13,998 bases of DNA from an uncultured Lachnospiraceae bacterium. Its GTDB lineage: Bacteria; Bacillota; Clostridia; Lachnospirales; Lachnospiraceae. The DNA lies in assembly GCA_902766845.1 (NCBI GenBank), contig CACXFD010000240.1, positions 1 through 13,998 of the forward strand, read 5' to 3'. Shown here in pieces: positions 7,335 to 13,678 of the stretch; the first letter of the stretch is position 1; every line of letters begins with the position of its first letter. The translations under genes were made by a program, and so were the position numbers. The notes beneath the pieces were generated by a model. It saw nothing but the letters and a program-made list of their open reading frames with translations. It did no database searches and was not told the origin of the DNA.

Positions 7335-7371
7335 GCCGGGCCCGACCATTCCCTCGTAAGGAGAATCGCAG

Positions 7372-8421
7372 ATGCTGTCCTTTGTCAACGATTACAGCCA
7401 GGGCGCTCACCCGCAGGTCATCGAAGCGCTGGGCCGCCTTTCCTCGGAGACGCATCCCGGGTACGGGGAGGACCGTTATTCGAAAAAGCTGGAGGACTGG
7501 GTGCGCCAGAACGCCTTGGCGCCGCAGGCGCAGGTCCATGTGACGGCCGGCGGGACACAGGCGAACCGGCTCGTGATCAGTTCGCTGCTGCGGCCGTTCG
7601 AGGCCGTAATCGCCGCAGACAGCGGCCACATCAACGTGCACGAGACCGGCGCGATCGAGAGCAGCGGCCATAAGGTGCTGACCTGGCCGCACGAGAACGG
7701 GAAACTGACGGCCGACGGGATCCGGGAGATCCTGTGGCAGCATTCGACCGAGCACATGGTGCGTCCGCGCATGGTATACATCTCCGACACCACGGAATGG
7801 GGATCGGTCTATACGAAGAAGGAACTGGAAGAGATCTCCGGCGTCTGCCGCTCCAACGGCCTCGCGCTGTATCTGGACGGGGCGCGGCTCGGCAGCGCGC
7901 TGTCCTGCCGGGAGAACGATATGACGCTCGCGGACCTCGCGGCGCTGACCGACGCGTTCACGATCGGCGGGACCAAGAATGGCGCGCTGTTCGGGGAAGC
8001 CATCGTGCTGTGCCGGCCGGACCTGTTCCCGGATTTCCGCTTCATGCAGAAGCAGCAGGGCGCCCTGCTCGCGAAGGGCTTTGCCTGCAGCGCGCAGTTC
8101 ACGGCGCTTCTGGAGGGCGGCCTGTACTGGGAACTCGGCGAGCGCGCCAACCAGATGGCCGGCCGGCTGGCCAGCGTTTTTGCGCAGGCCGGGATCTCGT
8201 TCTATCTGCCTCCGACCTCCAACCAGATCTTCCCGATCCTGCCCGGACCGCTGTCCGACGCCCTGTCGGACAAGGCGGAGTTCATGCTCCAGATGCCGGT
8301 CCGGGGCGGCGTGGTCGCCCGGTTCGTCACGTCCTGGGCCACCAAGGCGGCTCAGATCGAGGAGCTGGATACGGTCCTGTGGGAACTGCTTCACGGGAAC
8401 GGCGATTCAGTCCGCATGTAA
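7372..8421 (+). CDS. ltaE: Threonine aldolase / beta-eliminating lyase family protein
   Basis: The 349-residue product is a fold-type I PLP enzyme of the low-specificity L-threonine aldolase family, which splits threonine or allo-threonine to glycine and acetaldehyde in the cytoplasm. Visible features are NDYSQGAHPQVIEAL at 6-20, TAGGTQAN at 58-65 (phosphate binding), SGHINVHETGAIE at 84-96 with the His that stacks on PLP, YLDGARLG at 167-174 (Asp169 contacts the pyridine nitrogen) and GGTKNGALFGEA at 199-210 (Lys202 forms the Schiff base). The start has AAGGAG (7358-7363) eight bases upstream. The gene has its own promoter candidate. Clostridial relatives of this type are often annotated only as aminotransferase class I/II or beta-eliminating lyase, so the exact substrate is less sure than the family. 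Confidence 0.88.
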   Translation: MLSFVNDYSQGAHPQVIEALGRLSSETHPGYGEDRYSKKLEDWVRQNALAPQAQVHVTAGGTQANRLVISSLLRPFEAVIAADSGHINVHETGAIESSGHKVLTWPHENGKLTADGIREILWQHSTEHMVRPRMVYISDTTEWGSVYTKKELEEISGVCRSNGLALYLDGARLGSALSCRENDMTLADLAALTDAFTIGGTKNGALFGEAIVLCRPDLFPDFRFMQKQQGALLAKGFACSAQFTALLEGGLYWELGERANQMAGRLASVFAQAGISFYLPPTSNQIFPILPGPLSDALSDKAEFMLQMPVRGGVVARFVTSWATKAAQIEELDTVLWELLHGNGDSVRM

Positions 8422-8468
8422 AAAGCATCGCGACGTGCGCCGGAAGGCGGACACGGTCGTAAAAGAGA

Positions 8469-8505
8469 GCTGCGGCGGGCGCCGGAAGACCGGACGGGCC
8501 GCAGC
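8469..8505. repeat. Inverted repeat between threonine aldolase and barnase genes
   Basis: GCTGCGGC (8469-8476) is exactly complementary to GCCGCAGC (8498-8505). The interior can fold further through CCGG (8482-8485) and CCGG (8490-8493). There is no T-run after it (CGGATCATAAG follows), so it is a weak terminator candidate at best. It lies in the 143-base gap (8422-8564), in which I see no convincing promoter. Confidence 0.5.
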
Positions 8506-8519
8506 CGGATCATAAGAAT

Positions 8520-8552
8520 GGATCCGTCCGGCCGCGCCGGGAGAACGGATCC
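8520..8552 (+). promoter_or_regulatory. Hairpin touching the barnase ribosome site
   Basis: GGATCCGT (8520-8527) pairs with ACGGATCC (8545-8552). Inside it CCGGC (8528-8532) pairs with GCCGG (8536-8540) around a CGC loop, leaving a GAGA bulge. The stem totals 13 bp and ends two bases before the GGAG at 8555-8558 that should load ribosomes for the RNase start at 8565. It may limit translation of a potentially toxic enzyme; that role is inference. Confidence 0.5.
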
Positions 8553-8564
8553 GCGGAGAAACGT

Positions 8565-9221
8565 ATGAAGAACAGAAAACTGCTTCGCAGGATCCTGATC
8601 CTGCTGTGCCTGTCCCTGCTGCTCCTGGCAGGCTGCCGCAAAAAGAAACCGGTGCCTACGGTCCCGGAGACCGCGTCGTTTCCGGTGATCACGACCGAGG
8701 CCGAGCGGCCCACGGTGGCCCCGGTCCCGCAGAGCACCGAGGCGCCGACCGCGTCGCCGGCCACGTCCGCGCCGCAGACCGAGGCGGACACGCAGGCTTC
8801 CGACAGGACGGAGCCGGAGACCGCCGCGCCGGAAGATCCGGCGCAGGAGACCACGCCGTCCGGCAGGACCGTGACCGAGGACGGACAGTATTCCTCCAAG
8901 GAAGAGGTCGCGCTCTATCTGCATCTGTACGGTCACCTGCCGTCCAATTATCTGACCAAGAGCGAGGCCGAAGACCGCGGCTGGGTCGCCTCGAAGGGCA
9001 ATCTCTGGAAGGTGACGGATCATATGAGCATCGGCGGGGACCGTTTCGGGAACCGCGAAGGAAACCTTCCGACGAAGAAGGGCCGCAAGTATTTCGAATG
9101 CGACATCGATTATCAGGGAGGCCGCCGCGGCGCCAAGCGGATCATCTACTCGAACGACGGACTGATCTACTATACGGAAGATCATTACGAGACGTTCACA
9201 CTGCTGTACGGAGATGAGTAA
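8565..9221 (+). CDS. Barnase-type ribonuclease, lipoprotein-anchored
   Basis: The 218-residue product starts with a lipoprotein signal (KNRKLLRRILILLCLSLLL, then L-A-G-C; Cys24 should be lipidated) and positive residues directly after the cysteine. Residues about 28-108 are a Pro/Thr/Glu/Ala-rich tether without predicted structure. Residues about 109-215 match Bacillus amyloliquefaciens barnase closely, for example GWVASKGNL, SIGGDRFGNREGNLP and DHYETFT. The match runs without gaps at an offset of 105, which places all barnase catalytic residues: Lys27 is Lys132, Glu73 is Glu178, Arg83 is Arg188, Arg87 is Arg192 and His102 is His207. An active guanyl-preferring RNase on the outer membrane face is therefore expected. 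Barnase itself is secreted free, so the anchor and linker are the odd part. GGAG lies six bases before the ATG. The barstar gene follows at once, which supports the identity. Confidence 0.95.
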   Translation: MKNRKLLRRILILLCLSLLLLAGCRKKKPVPTVPETASFPVITTEAERPTVAPVPQSTEAPTASPATSAPQTEADTQASDRTEPETAAPEDPAQETTPSGRTVTEDGQYSSKEEVALYLHLYGHLPSNYLTKSEAEDRGWVASKGNLWKVTDHMSIGGDRFGNREGNLPTKKGRKYFECDIDYQGGRRGAKRIIYSNDGLIYYTEDHYETFTLLYGDE

Positions 9222-9225
9222 GACC

Positions 9226-9492
9226 ATGGAAAAAGAGATCGTTTTGGGAGGCCGCCGGCTGATGGTGCGGCCCGGCGTACACGGATATCTGGCGCAGAAG
9301 CTGGAGCTGCCGTCCTACTACGGGCGGAACCTGGACGCGCTCTGGGACTGCCTGTGCGAAATGCCGCGCGGCACCGTCGTCCGGATCCGCTTCGCGCGTG
9401 AACTGGAAGAGGGCGGCGGCTACGGAAGCCGGATCCTGGAGACGTTCCGCGACGCGGCCGATGATGGCCGGATCATACTGCAGGAAGAATAA
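9226..9492 (+). CDS. Barstar-type ribonuclease inhibitor
   Basis: The 88-residue product (92 if ATG 9214 is used) matches barstar, the cytoplasmic protein that plugs the barnase active site and protects the producer. LPSYYGRNLDALWDCL at 29-44 is almost identical to the barnase-binding helix, with both key aspartates (Asp37 and Asp41, equal to barstar Asp35 and Asp39) and the Tyr and Trp contacts. Barstar Glu76 appears as Asp in TFRDAADDG. There is no signal peptide, as expected. I prefer ATG 9226 because MEKEIVLGG aligns with the barstar start MKKAVINGE and leaves GGAG (9210-9213) twelve bases upstream. ATG 9214 overlaps the RNase stop but touches the GGAG. Either way the two genes are translationally linked, so inhibitor should be made with the toxin. 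Confidence 0.94.
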   Translation: MEKEIVLGGRRLMVRPGVHGYLAQKLELPSYYGRNLDALWDCLCEMPRGTVVRIRFARELEEGGGYGSRILETFRDAADDGRIILQEE

Positions 9493-9501
9493 CGAAAGCG
9501 A

Positions 9502-9549
9502 GCCGGATGCCGAATCCGGGCCGGATGCGTTGGTGCCGGGAACCGGGAA
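9502..9549. promoter_or_regulatory. Possible operator region before the Lrp/AsnC gene
   Basis: In the 81-base gap after barstar, CCGGAT (9503-9508) and ATCCGG (9514-9519) form a 6-bp inverted repeat with a five-base centre. GCCGGATGC occurs twice (9502-9510 and 9520-9528, 18 bases apart). CCGGGAA is tandemly repeated at 9536-9549. Lrp-family proteins often bind upstream of their own genes, so these are candidate sites. I found no clear -35/-10 pair here. Confidence 0.35.
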
Positions 9550-9573
9550 CAGAGAAAGGAAGGGTCTTTTGCC

Positions 9574-10011
9574 ATGGACTCAGTCGATAAGAAACTGCTG
9601 ATGCTGCTGCAGGAGAACGCGCGGATGCCGCTCAAGGCGCTCGCGGAGCAGGTATACCTGTCCTCGCCGGCCGTATCGGCCCGCATCGCGAAACTGGAGA
9701 AAGAGGGGATCCTGCGCGGCTACCATGCCGATGTGGACCCGCTGAAGGTGGGCTATCATATCACGGCCTTCATCAATCTGGAGATGGAGCCGGTGCGCAA
9801 GCCGGAATTCTATGCGTTCGCGCGCAGCTGTCCGAGCGTGCTCGAATGCCACTGCATCACGGGCCAGTATACGATCCTGCTGAAGGTGGTCTTCCCGAGC
9901 ACGATGGAGCTCGACAGCTTCATCGGTCAGCTCCAGCATTTCGGCAAGACGAGCACGTCGATCGTGTTCTCGACCGAGGTCGAGACCCGGGGCGTGCGCG
10001 TGGAGATGTGA
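9574..10011 (+). CDS. Lrp/AsnC family transcriptional regulator
   Basis: The 145-residue product has the standard two-part Lrp/AsnC layout. An N-terminal winged helix covers about 1-55 (DKKLLMLLQENARMPLKALA, then SSPAVSARIAKLEKEGIL as recognition helix and wing). A C-terminal RAM ligand-binding and oligomerisation domain covers about 62-140 (VLECHCITGQYTILLKVVF). Such proteins sense amino acids and control amino-acid metabolism or transport. No target can be read from the sequence, though the nearby threonine aldolase gene is a reasonable candidate. AAAGGAAGG at 9555-9563 lies ten bases before the ATG. The gene ends at a bidirectional terminator and faces the histidine kinase gene. It may share a transcript with the barnase-barstar pair, since no separate promoter is evident. 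Confidence 0.92.
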   Translation: MDSVDKKLLMLLQENARMPLKALAEQVYLSSPAVSARIAKLEKEGILRGYHADVDPLKVGYHITAFINLEMEPVRKPEFYAFARSCPSVLECHCITGQYTILLKVVFPSTMELDSFIGQLQHFGKTSTSIVFSTEVETRGVRVEM

Positions 10012-10049
10012 CGGCGGGCAGACGGCCGCGGAACGGACGCAGACAACGC

Positions 10050-10108
10050 CGTACCCATACAAAAACAGGCTTGACCGGAGAGGTCAGGCCTGTTTTTGTA
10101 TGGGTACG
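10050..10108. terminator. Bidirectional intrinsic terminator
   Basis: A 27-bp stem (10050-10076 with 10082-10108) has a single T-G wobble (10071 with 10087) and a five-base loop GGAGA. The GC-rich core CAGGC/GCCTG is flanked by five A on the left and five T on the right, so it works as a terminator on both strands. It lies exactly between the converging Lrp/AsnC gene and histidine kinase gene. Part of its right arm is repeated at 7321-7335. Confidence 0.9.
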
Positions 10109-10131
10109 TTTTTTGTTTCCGGACAGATGTG

Positions 10132-11490
10132 TTATTTCACGGGGAAGGTGACCGTGAACGTGGTAAGCCCTCCTTCGCTTCGGGCTAAGATGTGCCCGCC
10201 GTGATGCTCCGTGATGGTCTTTGCGATCGAGAGCCCCAGGCCGTAGCCGCCGGAGCCGTTCCGGGTGCGGGCCTCGTCCGCGCGGTAGAAGCGCTCGAAC
10301 AGGTGGGAGACCGCCTCCGGACTCAGGTCCGGGCCGGGGTTTGAAACGGTCAGCCGCAGCCGGTCGTTCTCCTTCTGAAGGCCCAGACGGACCGTGCCGG
10401 GGACCGAGGCGTATTTGCAGGCGTTGTCGATCAGGATCACGGCCAGCTGTCGCAGCTGCGAGGCGTCTCCGGTCAGGGTCAGGCCGGGCTCGATCTCGTC
10501 CTCGATCATCACGCCTCGTTCGAATGCGACCGGCTCGAACGCCAGCTCCGCTTCGGTGAGCAGATCCGACAGGTTCACCTCGGACATCTTTTCCGGCAGG
10601 CGCTCCGCGTCCGCGCGGGCCAAAAACAGCAGGTCCTCCACGAGCTTCTTCATGTGGCCGGCCTCCTCCTGCGTGCTGTCCACCCAGCGTTCCTGTTCAC
10701 GAACCGTCTGGTCCGGGTGGGCCTTCAGGATGTTCAGGTTCGCGAGGATCACGGTCAGCGGCGTCTTGAGTTCATGCGAAGCGTCGGCGATGAACTGGCG
10801 CTGCTGTTTCCAGGAGGCCTCCACGGGGGCCAGCGCCCAGCGCGAGAGAAACAGGCTGATCACGAACAGGAGCAGGAAGGCGCCCGCGAAGATCAGGCCG
10901 GACGAGACGAGCGAGCTGCGCATGACCGACAGCTCCGTGCTGCGGTCCGCGAGCGCGATCAGGGTACCGGCGCTGCCTGCGGTGACCCGGAAGCGAAGGT
11001 CCTGGCCGGAGACCGTGCCGGACGTTTTGCCCGAGGCCAGGATCTGTGAAACGGCCTCCTGCAGGTCATCGGAATCGAGCGAGAGGGTCTGGGAACGCAG
11101 GACCGTGACGGTGCCGTCATCGGCCGCGCTCACAAGGAGGGCCGGCGTGAAGCTGCGGTCAAAAAAGCCGCGCCGTCCCGCGCCGCCAGCTCCGGCCCCG
11201 GAGACGCCGCCTGCGGCCTTTCCCGGATCGGTATAGAACGAAGGGCCGTCGGGGGCGCCGGGCCCCGGCAGGACTTCTCCGCCGTCCGGCTGCGGACCGG
11301 CCGGGCCGTCCGGCCCCGGGAAGATCTCCCCGCCGTCCGGCTGGGAAAGAAGGTTCGACATCGCGAGCTCTTCGAGGTCGATCTGCTGGCGCACCGTGCT
11401 CACGGTCGAGACGGTCAGGACCGTCAGCAGGACCAGGGACGAGAGCAGGAGGGTGATCAGGGTAAATTTCCGGCGAAGTTTTTTGATCAC
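10132..11490 (-). CDS. Sensor histidine kinase
   Basis: The 452-residue product is a membrane HisKA/HATPase kinase. The first membrane segment is about 9-29 and the second about 195-216, which leaves an outside sensor region of some 165 residues. That region has a Pro/Gly/Asp-rich part with two PDGGE(I/V)xPGP units (51-60 and 68-77), then a Gly-rich stretch. After a short linker come the H-box ASHELKTPL (His239), the N-box LIDNACKYA (Asn356), GPDL, FERFYRADEA and the G2 box GSGGYGLGLSIAK. The start codon is GTG: GTGA overlaps the regulator stop, and GGAGG lies seven bases upstream of it. It should phosphorylate the regulator encoded before it. The signal is unknown. No separate HAMP domain is clear, and I did not recognise the sensor region as a named family. 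Confidence 0.94.
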   Translation of the reverse strand: MIKKLRRKFTLITLLLSSLVLLTVLTVSTVSTVRQQIDLEELAMSNLLSQPDGGEIFPGPDGPAGPQPDGGEVLPGPGAPDGPSFYTDPGKAAGGVSGAGAGGAGRRGFFDRSFTPALLVSAADDGTVTVLRSQTLSLDSDDLQEAVSQILASGKTSGTVSGQDLRFRVTAGSAGTLIALADRSTELSVMRSSLVSSGLIFAGAFLLLFVISLFLSRWALAPVEASWKQQRQFIADASHELKTPLTVILANLNILKAHPDQTVREQERWVDSTQEEAGHMKKLVEDLLFLARADAERLPEKMSEVNLSDLLTEAELAFEPVAFERGVMIEDEIEPGLTLTGDASQLRQLAVILIDNACKYASVPGTVRLGLQKENDRLRLTVSNPGPDLSPEAVSHLFERFYRADEARTRNGSGGYGLGLSIAKTITEHHGGHILARSEGGLTTFTVTFPVK

Positions 11491-12161
11491 GTTGTTTCCT
11501 CCAGATGATAGCCCACGCGCCGCACGGCCGAGACCGTGACGCGCGAGTTCAGGAAATGCAGCTTCTTGCGCAAAAACGAGATATAGGCTTCGACATTATT
11601 GTCTTCGGCGTCGGAATCGGCGCCCCAGACCTTCTCGATCAGCGTATCCTTCGAGATCAGGATCTTCGGGTTCGCCATCAGGATCCGCAGGATCTCGAAT
11701 TCCTTGAAGCCGAGGTGGATCGTCTTGGCGCCGCAGGTAAGGTCGCAGGTGGACAGGTTCAGCTTCAGGTCCCCGAACGACGCTTCCTCGAAGACGACCT
11801 CGCCCTGCCGGCGCGTCAGCGCGCGGATGCGGGCCAGCAGTTCTTCGGGGACGAACGGCTTCGTCATATAATCGTCCGCGCCCGAATCGAGGCCGGAGAT
11901 CTTGTCCCGGACGTCATCGCGCGCGGTCAGCATGATGATCGGGACGTGGATGCCCTTTCGCCGCAGCGCGGTCGCGATCTCGAACCCGTTCTTGCCGGGC
12001 AGCATCACGTCCAGAACGATCACGTCATAGGTTCCGTTTCCGGCATAGTACAGGCCGTCATCGCCGTCGTAGGCGACGTCCGCCTGATAGCGTGCCTCGC
12101 GCATGATCTGCGCGAGCGCGTCCGCGAGCCGTTTTTCATCTTCAACGATCAGGACCTGCAT
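11487..12161 (-). CDS. OmpR-family response regulator
   Basis: The 224-residue product has a receiver domain (about 1-115) with the acidic pair Glu7-Asp8, phospho-acceptor Asp51 (VLDVMLPG), Thr79 in MLTA and Lys101 in MTKPF. A winged-helix DNA-binding domain (about 125-222) carries LGFKEFEILRILM, DNNVEAYISFLRKKL and the C-terminal RRVGYHLE. AGGAGG (complement of 12168-12173) lies six bases before the ATG. The stop overlaps the kinase start, so the pair is coupled and made as one unit. OmpR-type proteins bind tandem direct repeats about one helical turn apart; such a repeat lies upstream of the divergent transglutaminase gene (12374-12392), which makes that gene a likely target. Confidence 0.95.
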   Translation of the reverse strand: MQVLIVEDEKRLADALAQIMREARYQADVAYDGDDGLYYAGNGTYDVIVLDVMLPGKNGFEIATALRRKGIHVPIIMLTARDDVRDKISGLDSGADDYMTKPFVPEELLARIRALTRRQGEVVFEEASFGDLKLNLSTCDLTCGAKTIHLGFKEFEILRILMANPKILISKDTLIEKVWGADSDAEDNNVEAYISFLRKKLHFLNSRVTVSAVRRVGYHLEETT

Positions 12162-12208
12162 GGGGGACCTCCTGTCAGCGGGGTGCCGGATCTTTGCCCG
12201 GTACCGTC

Positions 12209-12217
12209 AGTATAGCA
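12209..12217 (-). promoter_or_regulatory. Extended -10 promoter for the two-component genes
   Basis: Read on the minus strand this is TGC followed by TATACT, an extended -10 element (TGnTATACT). The -35 region is weak, as is usual for extended -10 promoters. A start near 12202 would give a leader of about 40 bases to the regulator ATG at 12161. Confidence 0.65.
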
Positions 12218-12262
12218 TATTTTGAACGGAGAAACATCTTTTTTCCCCGAAAGCGCCCGAGG

Positions 12263-12289
12263 CCGGCCGGAGCAGGGGGCTCCGGCCGG
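12263..12289. repeat. GC-rich hairpin in the divergent control region
   Basis: CCGGCCGGAGC (12263-12273) is exactly complementary to GCTCCGGCCGG (12279-12289) around an AGGGG loop. Neither strand has a directly following T-run, so it is not a standard terminator. It lies between the two divergent promoters and could insulate them or bind a protein. It is part of the 356-base stretch (12162-12517) without a recognised gene, which otherwise holds the promoters and repeats listed separately. Confidence 0.55.
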
Positions 12290-12323
12290 TGAGGAGGGTT
12301 CTATAAAAAAGAAGGATCTGTCG

Positions 12324-12377
12324 ATGGATGAGCGCCTGATCTTCACGCTCTGCCGGCAGTATAATACGGCATGCTGA
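12324..12377 (+). other. Possible 17-residue leader peptide or gene remnant
   Basis: ATG at 12324 opens a short frame (MDERLIFTLCRQYNTAC, stop TGA at 12375-12377) with AAGGA at 12312-12316. The frame also extends upstream in register to an ATA codon at 12303 preceded by GAGGAGGG (12291-12298), as if an ATG start had been lost. It may be a degraded gene start, a leader peptide or chance. A perfect TATAAT lies inside it (12360-12365). Confidence 0.2.
12360..12365 (+). promoter_or_regulatory. Possible second promoter -10 (TATAAT)
   Basis: A perfect TATAAT is present. The best -35 is CTGATC at 12336-12341 with an 18-base spacer, which is weak. A start near 12372 would read toward the transglutaminase gene. 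Confidence 0.3.
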
Positions 12378-12392
12378 AACGAACCTGAAACG
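12374..12392 (+). promoter_or_regulatory. Tandem CTGAAACG repeats, likely OmpR-type operator
   Basis: CTGAAACG occurs at 12374-12381 and again at 12385-12392, a centre-to-centre distance of 11 bp, so both copies face the same side of the helix. The second copy directly touches the TTGACA -35 at 12393. Two direct repeats one turn apart next to the -35 is how PhoB/OmpR-family regulators typically bind. The neighbouring divergent regulator belongs to that family. Confidence 0.6.
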
Positions 12393-12420
12393 TTGACATT
12401 TCCATTCTCAGCGTGATAAA
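12393..12420 (+). promoter_or_regulatory. Promoter of the transglutaminase-like lipoprotein gene
   Basis: A perfect TTGACA (12393-12398) is followed after 16 bases by GATAAA (12415-12420), four of six matches to the -10 consensus. A start near 12427 leaves an untranslated leader of about 90 bases, which can form a small TACGC/GCGTA hairpin before the CAGGAG ribosome site (12505-12510). Confidence 0.65.
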
Positions 12421-12517
12421 CTTTCTTCAGTGCGGTTCCGGTTCAGGTCCCTTTTCGAACGGTTACGGCATGGATACGCTTACCGCGTAAGTTCAGAGGA
12501 TCTACAGGAGTGCGGAA

Positions 12518-13678
12518 ATGAAAAAAGGATGGCTTTTAGCGGTACTGTTGGCAGCGTCCCTGACCCTGACGGGCTGCGGCGGATCGTCCGCGCAGCCGCA
12601 GACAAAGGCGGCACAGCCGACACAGGCGCCGGCCGGGATCACGATTCCGGAGGACGTCTATTCGGTTCCGGACGGTACGCTCATCATAGACGGGAACGAC
12701 TATCAGACATGCCGCGCGGACATGCAGAAAGCGCTGAATGACCGGCGCGTGGACGTCTGCGTGAAGGATTATATCCCGTTTACATGGGATGACTTTTACG
12801 CGATGGAGTACGGCACGTTCTGGCTGGAGGGCTATTCCCGGTCGGACCCGAAGATCGGCCGGCTGGAGGGAGAAGACAAGAGATCCAGCCTTGTCTATTA
12901 CCGCTTCAATTATTACGATCTGACAGACAGTGACATCGCCCGCATGAAGGGCGAGATCGACGCCGCGGTCCGCGAGATCGCCGCGATGGTCCCCGAAGGG
13001 GCGGACATCTGGCATCAGGTCCGGATCGTTCACGATGAGCTGATCCGTCGCGCGAGCTATGACCATACCCTGCAGCTGCCGCACTGTCATGATGCGTACG
13101 GCGCCCTGGTGACCGGACAGGCGGTCTGCAGCGGCTACGCGAGCGCATTCACCGCGGTCATGGCGGAGCTCGGGCAGTACTGCCCGATCGTGGTCTCCGA
13201 CACACACGCCTGGAACCGTGTCAATGAACGAACCTATCAGGAATTCATCGATGTTACCTGGGATGATCCGGACATGAAAGACGCTTCCGGACGGGATTAT
13301 ATCCAGTATACGTACTTCGGGCTGACGCGCGAGGAAGTCGAATCGGTCGATGCGCATTCGATCACCGGAGGCAATACGTCCATCACGAACTGGGTGGCGG
13401 ATCCGGTCGCGTTCAATTACTGCGATCATGAGGGCTATACGCTGTCCTCGTATGATGAAAAGGCCGCGTCGCAGATCTTCAAGACCCAGCTGAAGGCCGG
13501 AGAGAATACGCTGATGATCCGTTTTATAAACGAAGAGGATTATGCCCGGGCCGCGGCCTGGTGGGATGGGGACGGCTCCGCCGCGAACCGGATCCTGACG
13601 AACGCCGGCCTGTCGGGCAGTTACCGGTACTGGCTGGAAGATACGCTGAAGACGATCGTGATCGGGACCGGGGCGTAA
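12518..13678 (+). CDS. Transglutaminase-like lipoprotein
   Basis: The 386-residue product begins with a lipoprotein signal (KKGWLLAVLLAASLTLTGC, Cys20 the likely lipid site) and a short Ser/Gln/Ala-rich tether to about residue 40. The middle part contains a transglutaminase-like cysteine protease core. Its triad is visible as GQAVCSGYASAF (Cys204), DTHAWNRV (His230) and IDVTWDDP (Asp245), preceded by a helix of the IVHDELIRRASYD type. The last 100 residues are a beta-rich or unknown tail. The domain is expected outside the cell, where relatives are thought to cut or cross-link peptides; no substrate can be inferred. CAGGAG lies seven bases before the ATG. The promoter has an OmpR-type repeat, so the adjacent two-component system may control it. 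Family identity is firm; the biological role is open. Confidence 0.9.
   Translation: MKKGWLLAVLLAASLTLTGCGGSSAQPQTKAAQPTQAPAGITIPEDVYSVPDGTLIIDGNDYQTCRADMQKALNDRRVDVCVKDYIPFTWDDFYAMEYGTFWLEGYSRSDPKIGRLEGEDKRSSLVYYRFNYYDLTDSDIARMKGEIDAAVREIAAMVPEGADIWHQVRIVHDELIRRASYDHTLQLPHCHDAYGALVTGQAVCSGYASAFTAVMAELGQYCPIVVSDTHAWNRVNERTYQEFIDVTWDDPDMKDASGRDYIQYTYFGLTREEVESVDAHSITGGNTSITNWVADPVAFNYCDHEGYTLSSYDEKAASQIFKTQLKAGENTLMIRFINEEDYARAAAWWDGDGSAANRILTNAGLSGSYRYWLEDTLKTIVIGTGA

Noticed and set aside
7290..7371. Known riboswitch in the leader of the threonine aldolase gene
   Set aside because: I compared it by eye with fluoride, preQ1 and ZTP motifs and saw no matching core; only a terminator-like stem is supported.
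8565..9492. Prophage or plasmid toxin-antitoxin module
   Set aside because: No phage, plasmid or transposon genes are nearby, base composition matches the neighbours, and the toxin has a secretion signal, unlike cytoplasmic toxin-antitoxin pairs.
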